From an uncultured Clostridia bacterium (lineage in GTDB: Bacteria > Bacillota > Clostridia > Lachnospirales > Anaerotignaceae), in assembly GCA_958420075.1 (NCBI GenBank), contig CATZIM010000105.1:1-6546 (forward strand): 6,546 nt of DNA, given 5' to 3'. Made by a program: the position numbers and the translations under genes. This document shows, in pieces, positions 1-6,546 of the stretch. A model generated the notes under the pieces. It was not told the DNA's origin, did no database searches, and worked only from the letters and a program-made list of their open reading frames with translations. The number at the start of each line of letters is the position of its first letter. Within the stretch, counting starts at the first letter, position 1.

Positions 1-1163
1 GCTTTGATGTCGCCTTCCATGGTACCTCTTGTGATATCGGGTTCACCATCGGGTTCCAGCTGACGTTTCATGATAAGCTGATAGCTCATATGAGGATTGC
101 ACAGCAGGCTGGAGCATGTGTTGCCGCAGTGGAAGCCCATGAATGTTTCATTCAGGCGATAATCGCATTTGCCTTTGATATCTTCATTGTAGATCTGTGC
201 AGGTACGGAGTTATTGATATCCAGCAGTGTTACAGGTGCGTTGGATACGCACAGACCAATGTATTCGCTCAGTGCGCCGTAAATATCTACTTCACAAGAA
301 ATGGGAATGCCTCTGCCTGTAAAACGAGAGTTTACATAACAAGGAACGAATCCAAATTCTGTCTGGAATGCAGGCCAACATTTGTTTGCAAATGCAGCGT
401 ATTTGGAGCAACCCAGATTGTCTTTCATCCAGTCTTCCAGTGTCAGTTCATACTGAGCCAGTCTAGGCAGAACGCCTGCATAAGGATTTTCATTGCCCAG
501 TTCTGCTGCCATTTCTTCAACTTTGGCAGGGATACGAGGGTCATCTTTATGTTTGTTGTAAGCTACCAGCAGATCCAGTTCGGAGTGTTCTTCCACTGCT
601 ACGCCCAGATCATACAGCGCTTTAATAGGTGCGTTACAAGCCAGGAAGTCATTGGGACGAGGGCCAAATGCAAAGATCTTCAGACCTTTCAGACCGACCA
701 ATGCTGTTGCAACGGGAACAAATTCACGAATCTGCTGTGCAACTTCTTCTGCTGTACCGCAAGGATATTCGGGAATGTATACTTTTTTGCCTCTCAGACC
801 CAGGTTGTAAGAAGCATTCAGCATACCACAGTAAGCATCACCACGGCCATTCATCAGGTCGCCGTCACCTTCTGCTGCACATGTGTACATCAGAGGGCCA
901 TCGAACATATCAGCGATCATAGTTTCAGGTGTTTCAGGACCGAAGTTGCCCAGGAAAACAACCAGTGCGTCAACGCCAGCAGCTTTTACATCTTCTACTG
1001 CTTTTTTCGCATCCAGTTCTGTTTCTACACAGATGGGGCATTCATACAAATCAGCGCCATAAGCTTTTGCAACATTATGACGACGCATTTCGGACAATTC
1101 AATAGGGAAACATCCACGGCTAACGGAAATGATACCCATTTTTACTACTGGAATATTCTGCAT
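1..1163 (-). CDS. L-fucose/L-arabinose isomerase family protein, probable pentose (D-xylose) isomerase, 3' end outside window
   Basis: This frame opens with ATG at 1163 and stays open for 387 codons to the left edge, so the C-terminus (perhaps about 100 residues, judging from family length) is missing. The start is supported by an AGAGG ribosome binding site about 9 bases upstream and a 35-base gap from the preceding gene. The N-terminus (MQNIPVVKMGIISVSRG) begins a Rossmann-like domain, with further family-like stretches at VVFLGNFGPETP (residues 68-79) and FAFGPRPNDF (164-173). Residues E269 and D293, in TEFGF and CEVDIYGALSEY, are 24 apart, the spacing I recall for the Mn-binding catalytic Glu/Asp pair of E. 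coli FucI. A HCGN motif follows at H345. The family interconverts aldoses and ketoses in the cytoplasm. Next to a xylulokinase, D-xylose to D-xylulose is the likeliest reaction, but L-arabinose, D-arabinose or L-fucose cannot be excluded. The family call is strong; the substrate is inference. Confidence -1.
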   Translation of the reverse strand, partial: MQNIPVVKMGIISVSRGCFPIELSEMRRHNVAKAYGADLYECPICVETELDAKKAVEDVKAAGVDALVVFLGNFGPETPETMIADMFDGPLMYTCAAEGDGDLMNGRGDAYCGMLNASYNLGLRGKKVYIPEYPCGTAEEVAQQIREFVPVATALVGLKGLKIFAFGPRPNDFLACNAPIKALYDLGVAVEEHSELDLLVAYNKHKDDPRIPAKVEEMAAELGNENPYAGVLPRLAQYELTLEDWMKDNLGCSKYAAFANKCWPAFQTEFGFVPCYVNSRFTGRGIPISCEVDIYGALSEYIGLCVSNAPVTLLDINNSVPAQIYNEDIKGKCDYRLNETFMGFHCGNTCSSLLCNPHMSYQLIMKRQLEPDGEPDITRGTMEGDIK

Positions 1164-1198
1164 GATAGATTACCTCTCTTTCAAAATATGTCTTCTCT

Positions 1199-1837
1199 TT
1201 AAATTTCGTTTGCAATGTCAATATTAACTCCGTCCAGGCCAACGAATGCACCGTCTCCGGCTTCGCTGGCATCGGCATGGGCGATGAGCCATTTATTTCT
1301 TGCACGCAGGAGGGGATCTTCTGCGTTCAATGCTGCAATTTCCGGTTTATCTGTGTTTGTGCCTTTGGGCAGTACCACAGCTACGCGGAAGCCTGCACCC
1401 TTCTTTGCTTCGCAAGGTGCATAGTGCAGTGTTGTAGCATATACTTCCACCGCTGTTCCGGCAGGTACCAAAAAGGCACGGATGGTTGCTGTATCCAGAT
1501 GATAGTCTGGAGTAATATCAGTCTGTTTGCCAAGCAGCAGAATCATATCTTCACAAGGAATATTGATTTCGCTGTCACGATGATATTCCACGCAGTTCAG
1601 TTTTGTATTTGTTCCATTGCAAAAACCAATCTGAATGGGCATTCCGCCATATACATTGTCTTCCAGTTCTTTTTTCGCAGGTGTGTTTTCCAAAGAATCA
1701 TCACCGGGAACATAGATGACACCGTCTGTGGGTTTTTCTGTTTTGGAAAGAGCTGTCAACAGTTCATCCAAATGCAGTCCTTTCACTACCTTTCCGTACT
1801 GACGGAAAGATGCATCGAATACAGATTCGATTTTCAT
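1199..1837 (-). CDS. DUF4867-type cupin-like protein of unknown function
   Basis: This is a 212-residue soluble protein with no signal peptide or membrane segment. It starts 15 bases after xylB, with GAAGGTG placed as ribosome binding site about 6 bases before the ATG, and ends 35 bases before the isomerase gene. I recognise it as DUF4867, a family found beside FucI-like isomerases and xylulokinases in Clostridia. The layout resembles ureidoglycolate lyase and other cupins. VEYHRDSEINIP (residues 83-94) contains E84-x-H86-x3-E90, which fits the first cupin motif (HxHx3-4E) with Glu in place of the first His. FLVPAGTAVEVYATTLHYAPC (122-142) resembles the second motif and offers H138 as the fourth metal ligand. 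The tail (from about 160) is charged and ends without a known motif. Its position suggests a role on the same sugar, such as anomer conversion, isomerase support or a side reaction. The family is fairly sure; the function is unknown. Confidence -1.
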   Translation of the reverse strand: MKIESVFDASFRQYGKVVKGLHLDELLTALSKTEKPTDGVIYVPGDDSLENTPAKKELEDNVYGGMPIQIGFCNGTNTKLNCVEYHRDSEINIPCEDMILLLGKQTDITPDYHLDTATIRAFLVPAGTAVEVYATTLHYAPCEAKKGAGFRVAVVLPKGTNTDKPEIAALNAEDPLLRARNKWLIAHADASEAGDGAFVGLDGVNIDIANEI

Positions 1838-1852
1838 ATTTTCACCTTCTCT

Positions 1853-3379
1853 TTATAATTCTGCCAGTTTGTGCCAGCTGTCCTTCAATGCAGGATACAG
1901 GCCACGGTAGATTTCATAGAATTTATCATATTCAGCCACATGTTCTGCAACAGGTGCCTGAGAAGCGTTTACGCCAACGATCTTTCTGCATGCTTCTGGT
2001 ACGGAAGGATACAAACCGGCGCCAACGCCAGCCAAGATTGCTACGCCCAAAGCAGGGCCTTCTTTACTGATAGTAGTTGCAACAGGACATCCCAGAATAT
2101 CTGCCATCATCTGACGCCAGAAAGCGGAGGAACCGCCGCCACCACAAGCCAGAATCACATCAGACTGTACGCCCATACCACGAAGGATTTCTGCACAGTC
2201 ACGGAGGCTGAATGTTACCCCTTCCATAACGGCACGCACCAGATCATATCTGGTGTGCATACCAGACAGGCCAACGAAAGCACCACGACAATCAGGATCC
2301 AAATGAGGTGTTCTTTCACCCATCAGGTAAGGCAGATAAATCAGGCGGTTGGAGCCGATAGGTGTTTTTGCAGCTTCTGCTGTCATCAGATCATAAGGAT
2401 CTACACCCTGTTTATCTGCTTCCACTTTGTCTGCATCACAGAAGTTATCGCGATACCATTTCAGGGACTGACCAGCTGCCAGTGTAACACCCATTACATG
2501 CCATGCGCCGGGAACTGCGCAGCAGAAAGTATGTACTCTTCCCTGAGGGTCGATGGAAAGCTTATCTGTGTGGGCAAATACCACACCAGAAGTACCGATT
2601 GTAGCGAAAGCTCTGCCATCTTCTACAACACCTGTACCAACAGCTGCCGCTGCGTTGTCACCAGCGCCTCCAACAACGATGGTACCTTCTTTCAGTCCTG
2701 TCAGTGCGGCCGCTTCAGCAGTGATGGTACCTGTTACTTCAGGACTTTCATATACTTTTGCAAGCATTGCAGGATCAATGTCCAATTTTTCCAATACTTC
2801 CTGAGACCAGCAGCGATTCGGCACATCCAGCAGGCCCATACCAGAAGCATCAGAAACTTCTGTCGCAAATACATTACAAAGTTTATAACGGATATAGTCT
2901 TTCGCCAGCAAAATGTGGCGTGCTTTTGCATAAATTTCAGGTTCGTGTTTTCTTACCCAAAGGATTTTCCCAGCAGTAAAACCTGTCAGTGCAGGGTTTG
3001 CTGTGATTTCGATGTAGCGTTCTTTGCCGCCCATCAAAGCATGGATTTCTTCACATTCCACAGCAGTTCTCTGATCACACCACAGGATGGAGGGACGAAG
3101 CACTTCACCCTTTTCATCCAGCAACACCAAAGAATGCATCTGACCAGATAAACCAATGCCACGAATTTCTCCTGCGTCAATGCCGCTCTTTGCGAGAACA
3201 GCGCGGATGCCATCTATGACAGCTTTCCACCAGTCCGCAGGATCTTGTTCAGCCCAACCATTTTTAGGCTGTGCCATAGGATATTCCCCTGTATAGGAGG
3301 CAACCCCATGACCCGCTTCATCAAAAAGCACCGTTTTGGTACCGGAGGTACCAATGTCGATACCCAGCAAATAATTCAT
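1853..3379 (-). CDS. xylB: Xylulokinase (FGGY carbohydrate kinase)
   Basis: This 508-residue cytoplasmic kinase phosphorylates D-xylulose with ATP to D-xylulose 5-phosphate, which enters the pentose phosphate or phosphoketolase route. The length is normal for XylB (roughly 480-515). The N-terminal phosphate-binding motif is GIDIGTSGTKTVLFD (residues 6-20). The xylulokinase-like sugar-site motif GQMHSLVLLD lies at 79-88, followed by LWCDQRT (99-105). The likely catalytic base is D241 in GGAGDNAAAAVGTG. The second actin-like domain carries IGTSGVVF (261-268), YLMGERTPHLDPDCRGAFVG (351-370) and the nucleotide-binding GGGGSSAFWRQMMADILG (413-430). No key motif is missing. The start is fixed by a perfect AAGGAGG seven bases upstream. 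The gene follows mmsB by 19 bases and precedes the DUF4867 gene by 15, so all three are probably co-transcribed. FGGY kinases vary in substrate, so L-ribulose or another ketose remains possible, but overall similarity is closest to xylulokinases. Confidence -1.
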   Translation of the reverse strand: MNYLLGIDIGTSGTKTVLFDEAGHGVASYTGEYPMAQPKNGWAEQDPADWWKAVIDGIRAVLAKSGIDAGEIRGIGLSGQMHSLVLLDEKGEVLRPSILWCDQRTAVECEEIHALMGGKERYIEITANPALTGFTAGKILWVRKHEPEIYAKARHILLAKDYIRYKLCNVFATEVSDASGMGLLDVPNRCWSQEVLEKLDIDPAMLAKVYESPEVTGTITAEAAALTGLKEGTIVVGGAGDNAAAAVGTGVVEDGRAFATIGTSGVVFAHTDKLSIDPQGRVHTFCCAVPGAWHVMGVTLAAGQSLKWYRDNFCDADKVEADKQGVDPYDLMTAEAAKTPIGSNRLIYLPYLMGERTPHLDPDCRGAFVGLSGMHTRYDLVRAVMEGVTFSLRDCAEILRGMGVQSDVILACGGGGSSAFWRQMMADILGCPVATTISKEGPALGVAILAGVGAGLYPSVPEACRKIVGVNASQAPVAEHVAEYDKFYEIYRGLYPALKDSWHKLAEL

Positions 3380-3386
3380 TGTAAAG

Positions 3387-3393
3387 CCTCCTT
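3387..3393 (-). promoter_or_regulatory. Ribosome binding site of xylB
   Basis: A perfect AAGGAGG on the minus strand stands seven bases before the xylB ATG, in the 19-base gap after the mmsB TGA. It is the second strongest ribosome binding site in the window after that of mmsA and fixes the xylB start. Confidence -1.
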
Positions 3394-3398
3394 AATAA

Positions 3399-4565
3399 TC
3401 AGGATTTGGAACGTTTTTTACTTACAACGTCAAATACTACGGCAAACAGCAGTACCAGACCTTTGATCATTTTCTGCCAGTTTGCGTCGATACCCAGAAT
3501 AGACATACCATTGTTCAGGATACCCATGAAGATCGCACCGATTACGGCACCGCCTACGGTACCAGTACCGCCGTATGCGGAAGCACCACCGATGAAGCAA
3601 GCGCCGATCGCATCCATTTCGTAGTTAGTACCAGCGGAAGGAGCTGCGGAGTTGAAACGTGCTACGCAGACCAGAGCTGCAACTGCTGACAGGAATGCCA
3701 TATTTACATAAGCACCGAACATGATCTTACGTGTGTCGATACCAGAAAGCTGTGTTGCTTTTGCGTTGCCCCCCAGTGCATACAGGTGACGACCGGGAAC
3801 AGTACGTGTTGTCAGGTAGTCATATACCAATACAACGATTGCCAGCAGGATCAGTACAACAGGGATACCTTTGTTTTTACCCAGCAGGTGGCATGCAGCC
3901 ATAATAACCACTGCGATGATTGCCAGTTTGATGATCAGCATAGTTGTATTGCCTGTTTCGTAACCTTTTCTGCGTTTTTTTGCCTGCGCATACAAAGAAA
4001 TTGCAAACATAACTACGCAGCATACAGCACCGATTACCAGAGAGATGATCAATGTGCTGTTAGCATCGCCGCCAGAGATGTAAGATGTAAAATATTTCAG
4101 GTAGTTGTCAGGATAAGGAGAAATGGTAGTACCATTCAGAAGAACTGTTGCCAGACCACGCCATACCAGCATACCGGAAAGAGTTACCAGGAACGGCGGA
4201 ATGTTCATATAGGCAATCCAGAAGCCCTGCCAGATACCGATTGCAAGACCTACTGCCAGACATGCGATCATTGCAACATAAATATTTACCTGCATGTTTA
4301 CGATAAGGATACCGGAAACGGCACCTACCAAAGCAACGATGGAACCAACGGACAAGTCGATGTTACCACCGGTCAAAATACACAGCAACATACCAGTTGC
4401 CAGAATTACAACGTAACTGTTCTGCATAATCAGGTTGGACACGTTTGTCGGCGCAAACATGGAACCTTTGCCATTAATAGTGATTAAGATTTGGAATAAG
4501 ACCGTGACGATGACCAATACAAACAGCATGGTATTTTTCTTCATGGCCGCTTTTACTTTATTCAT
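3399..4565 (-). CDS. mmsB: Multiple-monosaccharide ABC transporter permease MmsB (GguB/XylH type)
   Basis: This 388-residue membrane protein forms the channel of a class-2 sugar importer, working with MmsA and the ChvE-type binding protein. About ten hydrophobic segments can be seen, for example at residues 12-30, 50-64, 70-89, 95-118, 170-193, 208-228, 233-250, 281-300, 333-350 and 366-381. The signature TGGNIDLSVGS (65-75) and the cytoplasmic loop GRHLYALGGNAKATQLSGID (258-277), which contacts the ATPase, are typical of the RbsC/XylH/GguB family. A strongly basic loop (AQAKKRRKGYE, 193-203) precedes an extra pair of segments. This explains the length near 390 residues, versus about 320 for RbsC, and points to the MmsB/XylH branch. 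The ATG at 4565 follows GGGAG by about ten bases and lies 24 bases after the mmsA stop. A second Met at residue 8 has no ribosome binding site. Likely substrates are D-xylose, L-arabinose, D-glucose or D-galactose; xylose is favoured by the downstream genes. Confidence -1.
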   Translation of the reverse strand: MNKVKAAMKKNTMLFVLVIVTVLFQILITINGKGSMFAPTNVSNLIMQNSYVVILATGMLLCILTGGNIDLSVGSIVALVGAVSGILIVNMQVNIYVAMIACLAVGLAIGIWQGFWIAYMNIPPFLVTLSGMLVWRGLATVLLNGTTISPYPDNYLKYFTSYISGGDANSTLIISLVIGAVCCVVMFAISLYAQAKKRRKGYETGNTTMLIIKLAIIAVVIMAACHLLGKNKGIPVVLILLAIVVLVYDYLTTRTVPGRHLYALGGNAKATQLSGIDTRKIMFGAYVNMAFLSAVAALVCVARFNSAAPSAGTNYEMDAIGACFIGGASAYGGTGTVGGAVIGAIFMGILNNGMSILGIDANWQKMIKGLVLLFAVVFDVVSKKRSKS

Positions 4566-4589
4566 ACGGAGAACGCTCCCTTCATTTTC

Positions 4590-6125
4590 TTATTTCTTCG
4601 CACTGGACTGCAGGATTTTAGACATAATTACTTCACTGGTAGCTTCTTCAATAGGTAGTTCAGCTACCATACGACCTTCATTCATAACATAAACACGGTC
4701 ACTCATACCCAAGATTTCAGGCAGTTCGGAAGAAATCATGATAACGGATTTTCCTTCTGCAACCAGATCATTGATGATACAGTAGATTTCATATTTTGCC
4801 CCAACGTCAATACCTCTTGTGGGTTCGTCCAGAATCAGGACATCAGGGTCAGCAAACATCCATTTTGCCAGCAATACTTTCTGCTGGTTACCGCCGGAAA
4901 GATTGCCGACATTCTGTTCAATACTGGGCGTTTTGGTGTGCAGTGCGTTTTTATAGTCTTCTGCTACACTCCGTTCTGCGTCAAAGTCAATGACACCATG
5001 ACGAGATACTTTTTCCATACGCGCCAATGTCGTATTGACACGGATGGGATTTGTCAAAACCAAACCATTGCCTTTACGGTCTTCTGTTACATAAGCAAGA
5101 CCTGCTTCAATGGCCTGTTTGATTGTTTTCAGATGTACTTCTTTTCCGTGCAGTTTTAAAGTACCGCTGATGTCTGCACCATAGCTGTGACCAAACATAC
5201 TCATAGCAAGTTCTGTACGTCCTGCGCCCATCAGACCAGAAATGCCGACAACTTCGCCCTTACGGACATTCATGGAAACATTGTCGCAAACCTTTCTGCC
5301 TTCAAACTGCGGATGATATACTGTCCAGTCTTTTACTTCCAGCATAACCTCACCGATATGAGATTCTCTCTTAGGGAAACGGCTGGACATGTCACGGCCT
5401 ACCATACCTTTGATGATACGTTCTTCAGAGAAGTCATCCACACCTTTTACCAGTGTTTCGATGGTGGAACCGTCACGGATGATGGTGATTTTATCTGCTA
5501 CATAAGAAATTTCATTTAATTTATGAGAAATAATAATGCTGGTCATTCCTTGGCGCTTGAACTGCAGCAGTAATTCCAAAAGCGCCTTACTATCAGATTC
5601 ATTTAATGATGCTGTGGGTTCGTCCAGAATCAGCAGCTTAACATCTTTAGACAATGCTTTCGCAATTTCTACCAGCTGCTGTTTGCCGACACCAATATCT
5701 TTAATCAATGTGTGAGAAGATTCATGCAGACCTACTTCCTTCAGCAGTGCATCTGCTTTGTTATAAGTTTCGTCCCAGTCAATGTGGAATTTTCCACCCT
5801 GTTCATTGCCCAGATACATATTTTCACCGATGGATAAGTATGGTACCAGTGCCAGTTCCTGATGGATGATAACAATCCCCTTTGCTTCACTGTCTTTGAT
5901 GACTTTAAACTGGCAAGCTTCACCCTGATAAATAATATCGCCCTCATAAGAGCCGTAGGGATAAATACCGCTGAGCACGTTCATCAATGTGGACTTGCCA
6001 GCACCATTTTCACCTACCAAAGCGTGGATCTCCCCTTCTTCCACCTGCAGATTAACATTGTCCAGGGCTTTTACCCCAGGGAATGTTTTTGTGATATTGC
6101 GCATTTCCAATATAGTTTTTGCCAC
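4590..6125 (-). CDS. mmsA: Multiple-monosaccharide ABC transporter ATP-binding protein MmsA (GguA/XylG type)
   Basis: This cytoplasmic ATPase of 511 residues (from GTG) has two fused nucleotide-binding domains and drives sugar import through MmsB. In the first domain, Walker A is GENGAGKST (38-46), the Q-loop is [11 protein letters not shown] (88-98), the signature region is [15 protein letters not shown] (144-158), Walker B is [11 protein letters not shown] (164-174), and the switch His is H201 (IIISHKL). In the second domain, Walker A is degenerate ([10 protein letters not shown], 296-305, with Arg instead of Lys), while LSGGNQQK (409-416) and [12 protein letters not shown] (429-440) are intact. 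Such asymmetry is normal for RbsA/XylG/MmsA proteins, in which one site is impaired. An in-frame ATG at 6143 would add six residues, but its second to fifth codons are the ribosome binding site itself (AAAGGAGGGG), so GTG at 6125 is preferred. The N-terminus [20 protein letters not shown] then begins just before the first strand, as in relatives. The stop is 24 bases before mmsB. Confidence -1.
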   Translation of the reverse strand: MAKTILEMRNITKTFPGVKALDNVNLQVEEGEIHALVGENGAGKSTLMNVLSGIYPYGSYEGDIIYQGEACQFKVIKDSEAKGIVIIHQELALVPYLSIGENMYLGNEQGGKFHIDWDETYNKADALLKEVGLHESSHTLIKDIGVGKQQLVEIAKALSKDVKLLILDEPTASLNESDSKALLELLLQFKRQGMTSIIISHKLNEISYVADKITIIRDGSTIETLVKGVDDFSEERIIKGMVGRDMSSRFPKRESHIGEVMLEVKDWTVYHPQFEGRKVCDNVSMNVRKGEVVGISGLMGAGRTELAMSMFGHSYGADISGTLKLHGKEVHLKTIKQAIEAGLAYVTEDRKGNGLVLTNPIRVNTTLARMEKVSRHGVIDFDAERSVAEDYKNALHTKTPSIEQNVGNLSGGNQQKVLLAKWMFADPDVLILDEPTRGIDVGAKYEIYCIINDLVAEGKSVIMISSELPEILGMSDRVYVMNEGRMVAELPIEEATSEVIMSKILQSSAKK

Positions 6126-6130
6126 TGAAA

Positions 6131-6140
6131 CCCCTCCTTT
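6131..6140 (-). promoter_or_regulatory. Ribosome binding site deciding the GTG start of mmsA
   Basis: The minus strand reads AAAGGAGGGG here, ending five bases before GTG at 6125 (AAAGGAGG is seven bases from it). This is ideal spacing for the GTG. The ATG at 6143 lies directly upstream of the site and has no comparable purine-rich stretch before it, so the longer frame is probably not the translated form. Confidence -1.
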
Positions 6141-6151
6141 CATGTTCTTTT

Positions 6152-6186
6152 ACAAAATAAACGGGCGGCAGTTACTCTGCCGCCCG
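6152..6186 (-). terminator. Intrinsic terminator or attenuator between chvE and mmsA
   Basis: Read on the minus strand, CGGGCGGCAG (6186-6177) and CTGCCGCCCG (6171-6162) form a perfect 10-bp GC-rich stem with a five-base loop, AGTAA. TTTATTTTGT follows at once (6161-6152). This has the form of a rho-independent terminator. It lies 44 bases after the chvE stop and about 27 bases before the mmsA start codon. Binding-protein genes of ABC importers often carry such a hairpin, which stops much of the transcription and protects the 3' end of their mRNA, so that binding protein exceeds ATPase and permease. The A and G interrupting the U tract suggest partial read-through (inference). Confidence -1.
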
Positions 6187-6230
6187 CCCTCATCAGCGGC
6201 TTTCACCCTGTTGAGAGTCTTGATTGGGTC

Positions 6231-6546
6231 TTAAGCAATGTCTGCTTCGGTATAGTAACCGGAGTCAATCAACATTTCTTTGTAGTTATCAACTGTTACT
6301 ACAACGGGGTCACACAGGTAAGAAGGAATTACGCCTGTGCCATTGTCGTATGTTTCTGTATCGTTGATTTCAGGTTCTGTGCCTTTCATGATGGCGTCAA
6401 CCATGCCTACAACTTTTTCAGCCAGTGTACGTGTATCTTTGAATACGGACATGGACTGCAGACCGGAAACGATGTTTTTCACATTGGGTTTATCACAGTC
6501 CTGACCAGTGATGATAGGCATGTTATCTGCTGTGTAGCCAGCTGCC
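6231..6546 (-). CDS. chvE: ChvE-type multiple-monosaccharide ABC transporter substrate-binding protein, C-terminal part only
   Basis: The 104 C-terminal residues are visible, in a frame open to the right edge; the signal or lipoprotein sequence and most of both lobes lie outside the window. The fragment follows Agrobacterium ChvE closely as I recall it: MPIITGQDCDKPNVKNI near the start of the fragment, then SVFKDTRTLAEK, INDTETYDNG, and the ending VDNYKEMLIDSGYYTEADIA. The TGQD Asp is a typical sugar-contacting residue in this periplasmic-binding-protein class, and the second lobe and hinge are represented. In a Gram-positive cell the protein would be a lipoprotein held at the outer face of the membrane, delivering aldoses such as xylose, arabinose, glucose or galactose to MmsB/MmsA. 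It is first of the visible genes, and the promoter is probably upstream of it, outside the window. The stop is TAA at 6233-6231. Confidence -1.
   Translation of the reverse strand, partial: AAGYTADNMPIITGQDCDKPNVKNIVSGLQSMSVFKDTRTLAEKVVGMVDAIMKGTEPEINDTETYDNGTGVIPSYLCDPVVVTVDNYKEMLIDSGYYTEADIA

Noticed and set aside
1164..1198. The 35-base gap before the isomerase gene, checked for a promoter, terminator or operator
   Set aside because: It holds only a purine-rich ribosome binding region and an A/T-rich stretch. There is no inverted repeat or convincing -35/-10 pair.
90..1202. A 370-codon plus-strand open frame opposite the isomerase
   Set aside because: Its product is rich in Cys, Phe and Gln with no recognisable domain, as expected when GCA, GAA, AAA and CTG codons of the opposite strand are read in reverse. 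The minus-strand frame has clear isomerase motifs and a ribosome binding site.
1277..1858. A 193-codon plus-strand open frame opposite the DUF4867 gene
   Set aside because: Antisense shadow with Cys/Phe-rich composition; the minus-strand gene has a ribosome binding site, correct spacing and a recognisable family.
1871..3151. A 426-codon plus-strand open frame opposite xylB
   Set aside because: Same Cys/Phe-rich composition, no domain, no convincing ribosome binding site, and it lies wholly within the well-supported xylB gene on the other strand.
3786..4487. A 233-codon plus-strand open frame opposite mmsB, rich in Asn, Gln, Asp and Cys
   Set aside because: It is the complement of hydrophobic membrane-segment codons and is explained by mmsB. 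No family similarity is seen.
6162..6200. A possible antiterminator: GCCGC (minus strand, 6200-6196) could pair with GCGGC in the first arm of the terminator stem
   Set aside because: Only five base pairs, much weaker than the 10-bp terminator stem, and no riboswitch-like or T-box-like structure is seen in the short upstream gap.

Overview
This window reads as one operon segment, all on the minus strand, transcribed from high to low coordinates. It encodes sugar uptake followed by pentose catabolism. The product families, the strong AAGGAGG-type ribosome binding sites, the 15-35 base gaps between genes and the moderate base composition suggest a Gram-positive anaerobe of the class Clostridia (Firmicutes/Bacillota). 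This placement is inference; there is no rRNA or other taxonomic marker.

Layout in order of transcription: (1) the C-terminal part of a ChvE-type sugar-binding protein (6546-6231, its 5' end lies outside the window). (2) A 105-base gap holding a perfect 10-bp GC-rich hairpin followed by a U-rich stretch, probably an intra-operon terminator or attenuator. (3) mmsA, a two-domain sugar ABC ATPase (6125-4590), which most likely starts at a GTG codon. (4) mmsB, the membrane permease (4565-3399). (5) xylB, a xylulokinase of the FGGY family (3379-1853). (6) A DUF4867-type cupin-like protein of unknown function (1837-1199). (7) A divergent member of the L-fucose/L-arabinose isomerase family (1163 to the left edge, its 3' end lies outside the window).

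The genes make a coherent pathway. ChvE captures a monosaccharide outside the cell, MmsA/MmsB import it, the isomerase converts aldose to ketose, and the FGGY kinase phosphorylates the ketose. With a XylB-type kinase the simplest reading is D-xylose to D-xylulose to D-xylulose 5-phosphate, with a FucI-fold isomerase standing in for classical XylA. The DUF4867 gene sits between kinase and isomerase and is the least understood component. No regulator, XylA, ribulokinase or ribulose-5-phosphate epimerase is visible here.

Coding density is high. No mobile element, CRISPR array, tRNA, rRNA or long repeat was seen, and there is no gene-free stretch over about 105 bases. Long plus-strand open frames exist but are antisense shadows of the genes above.
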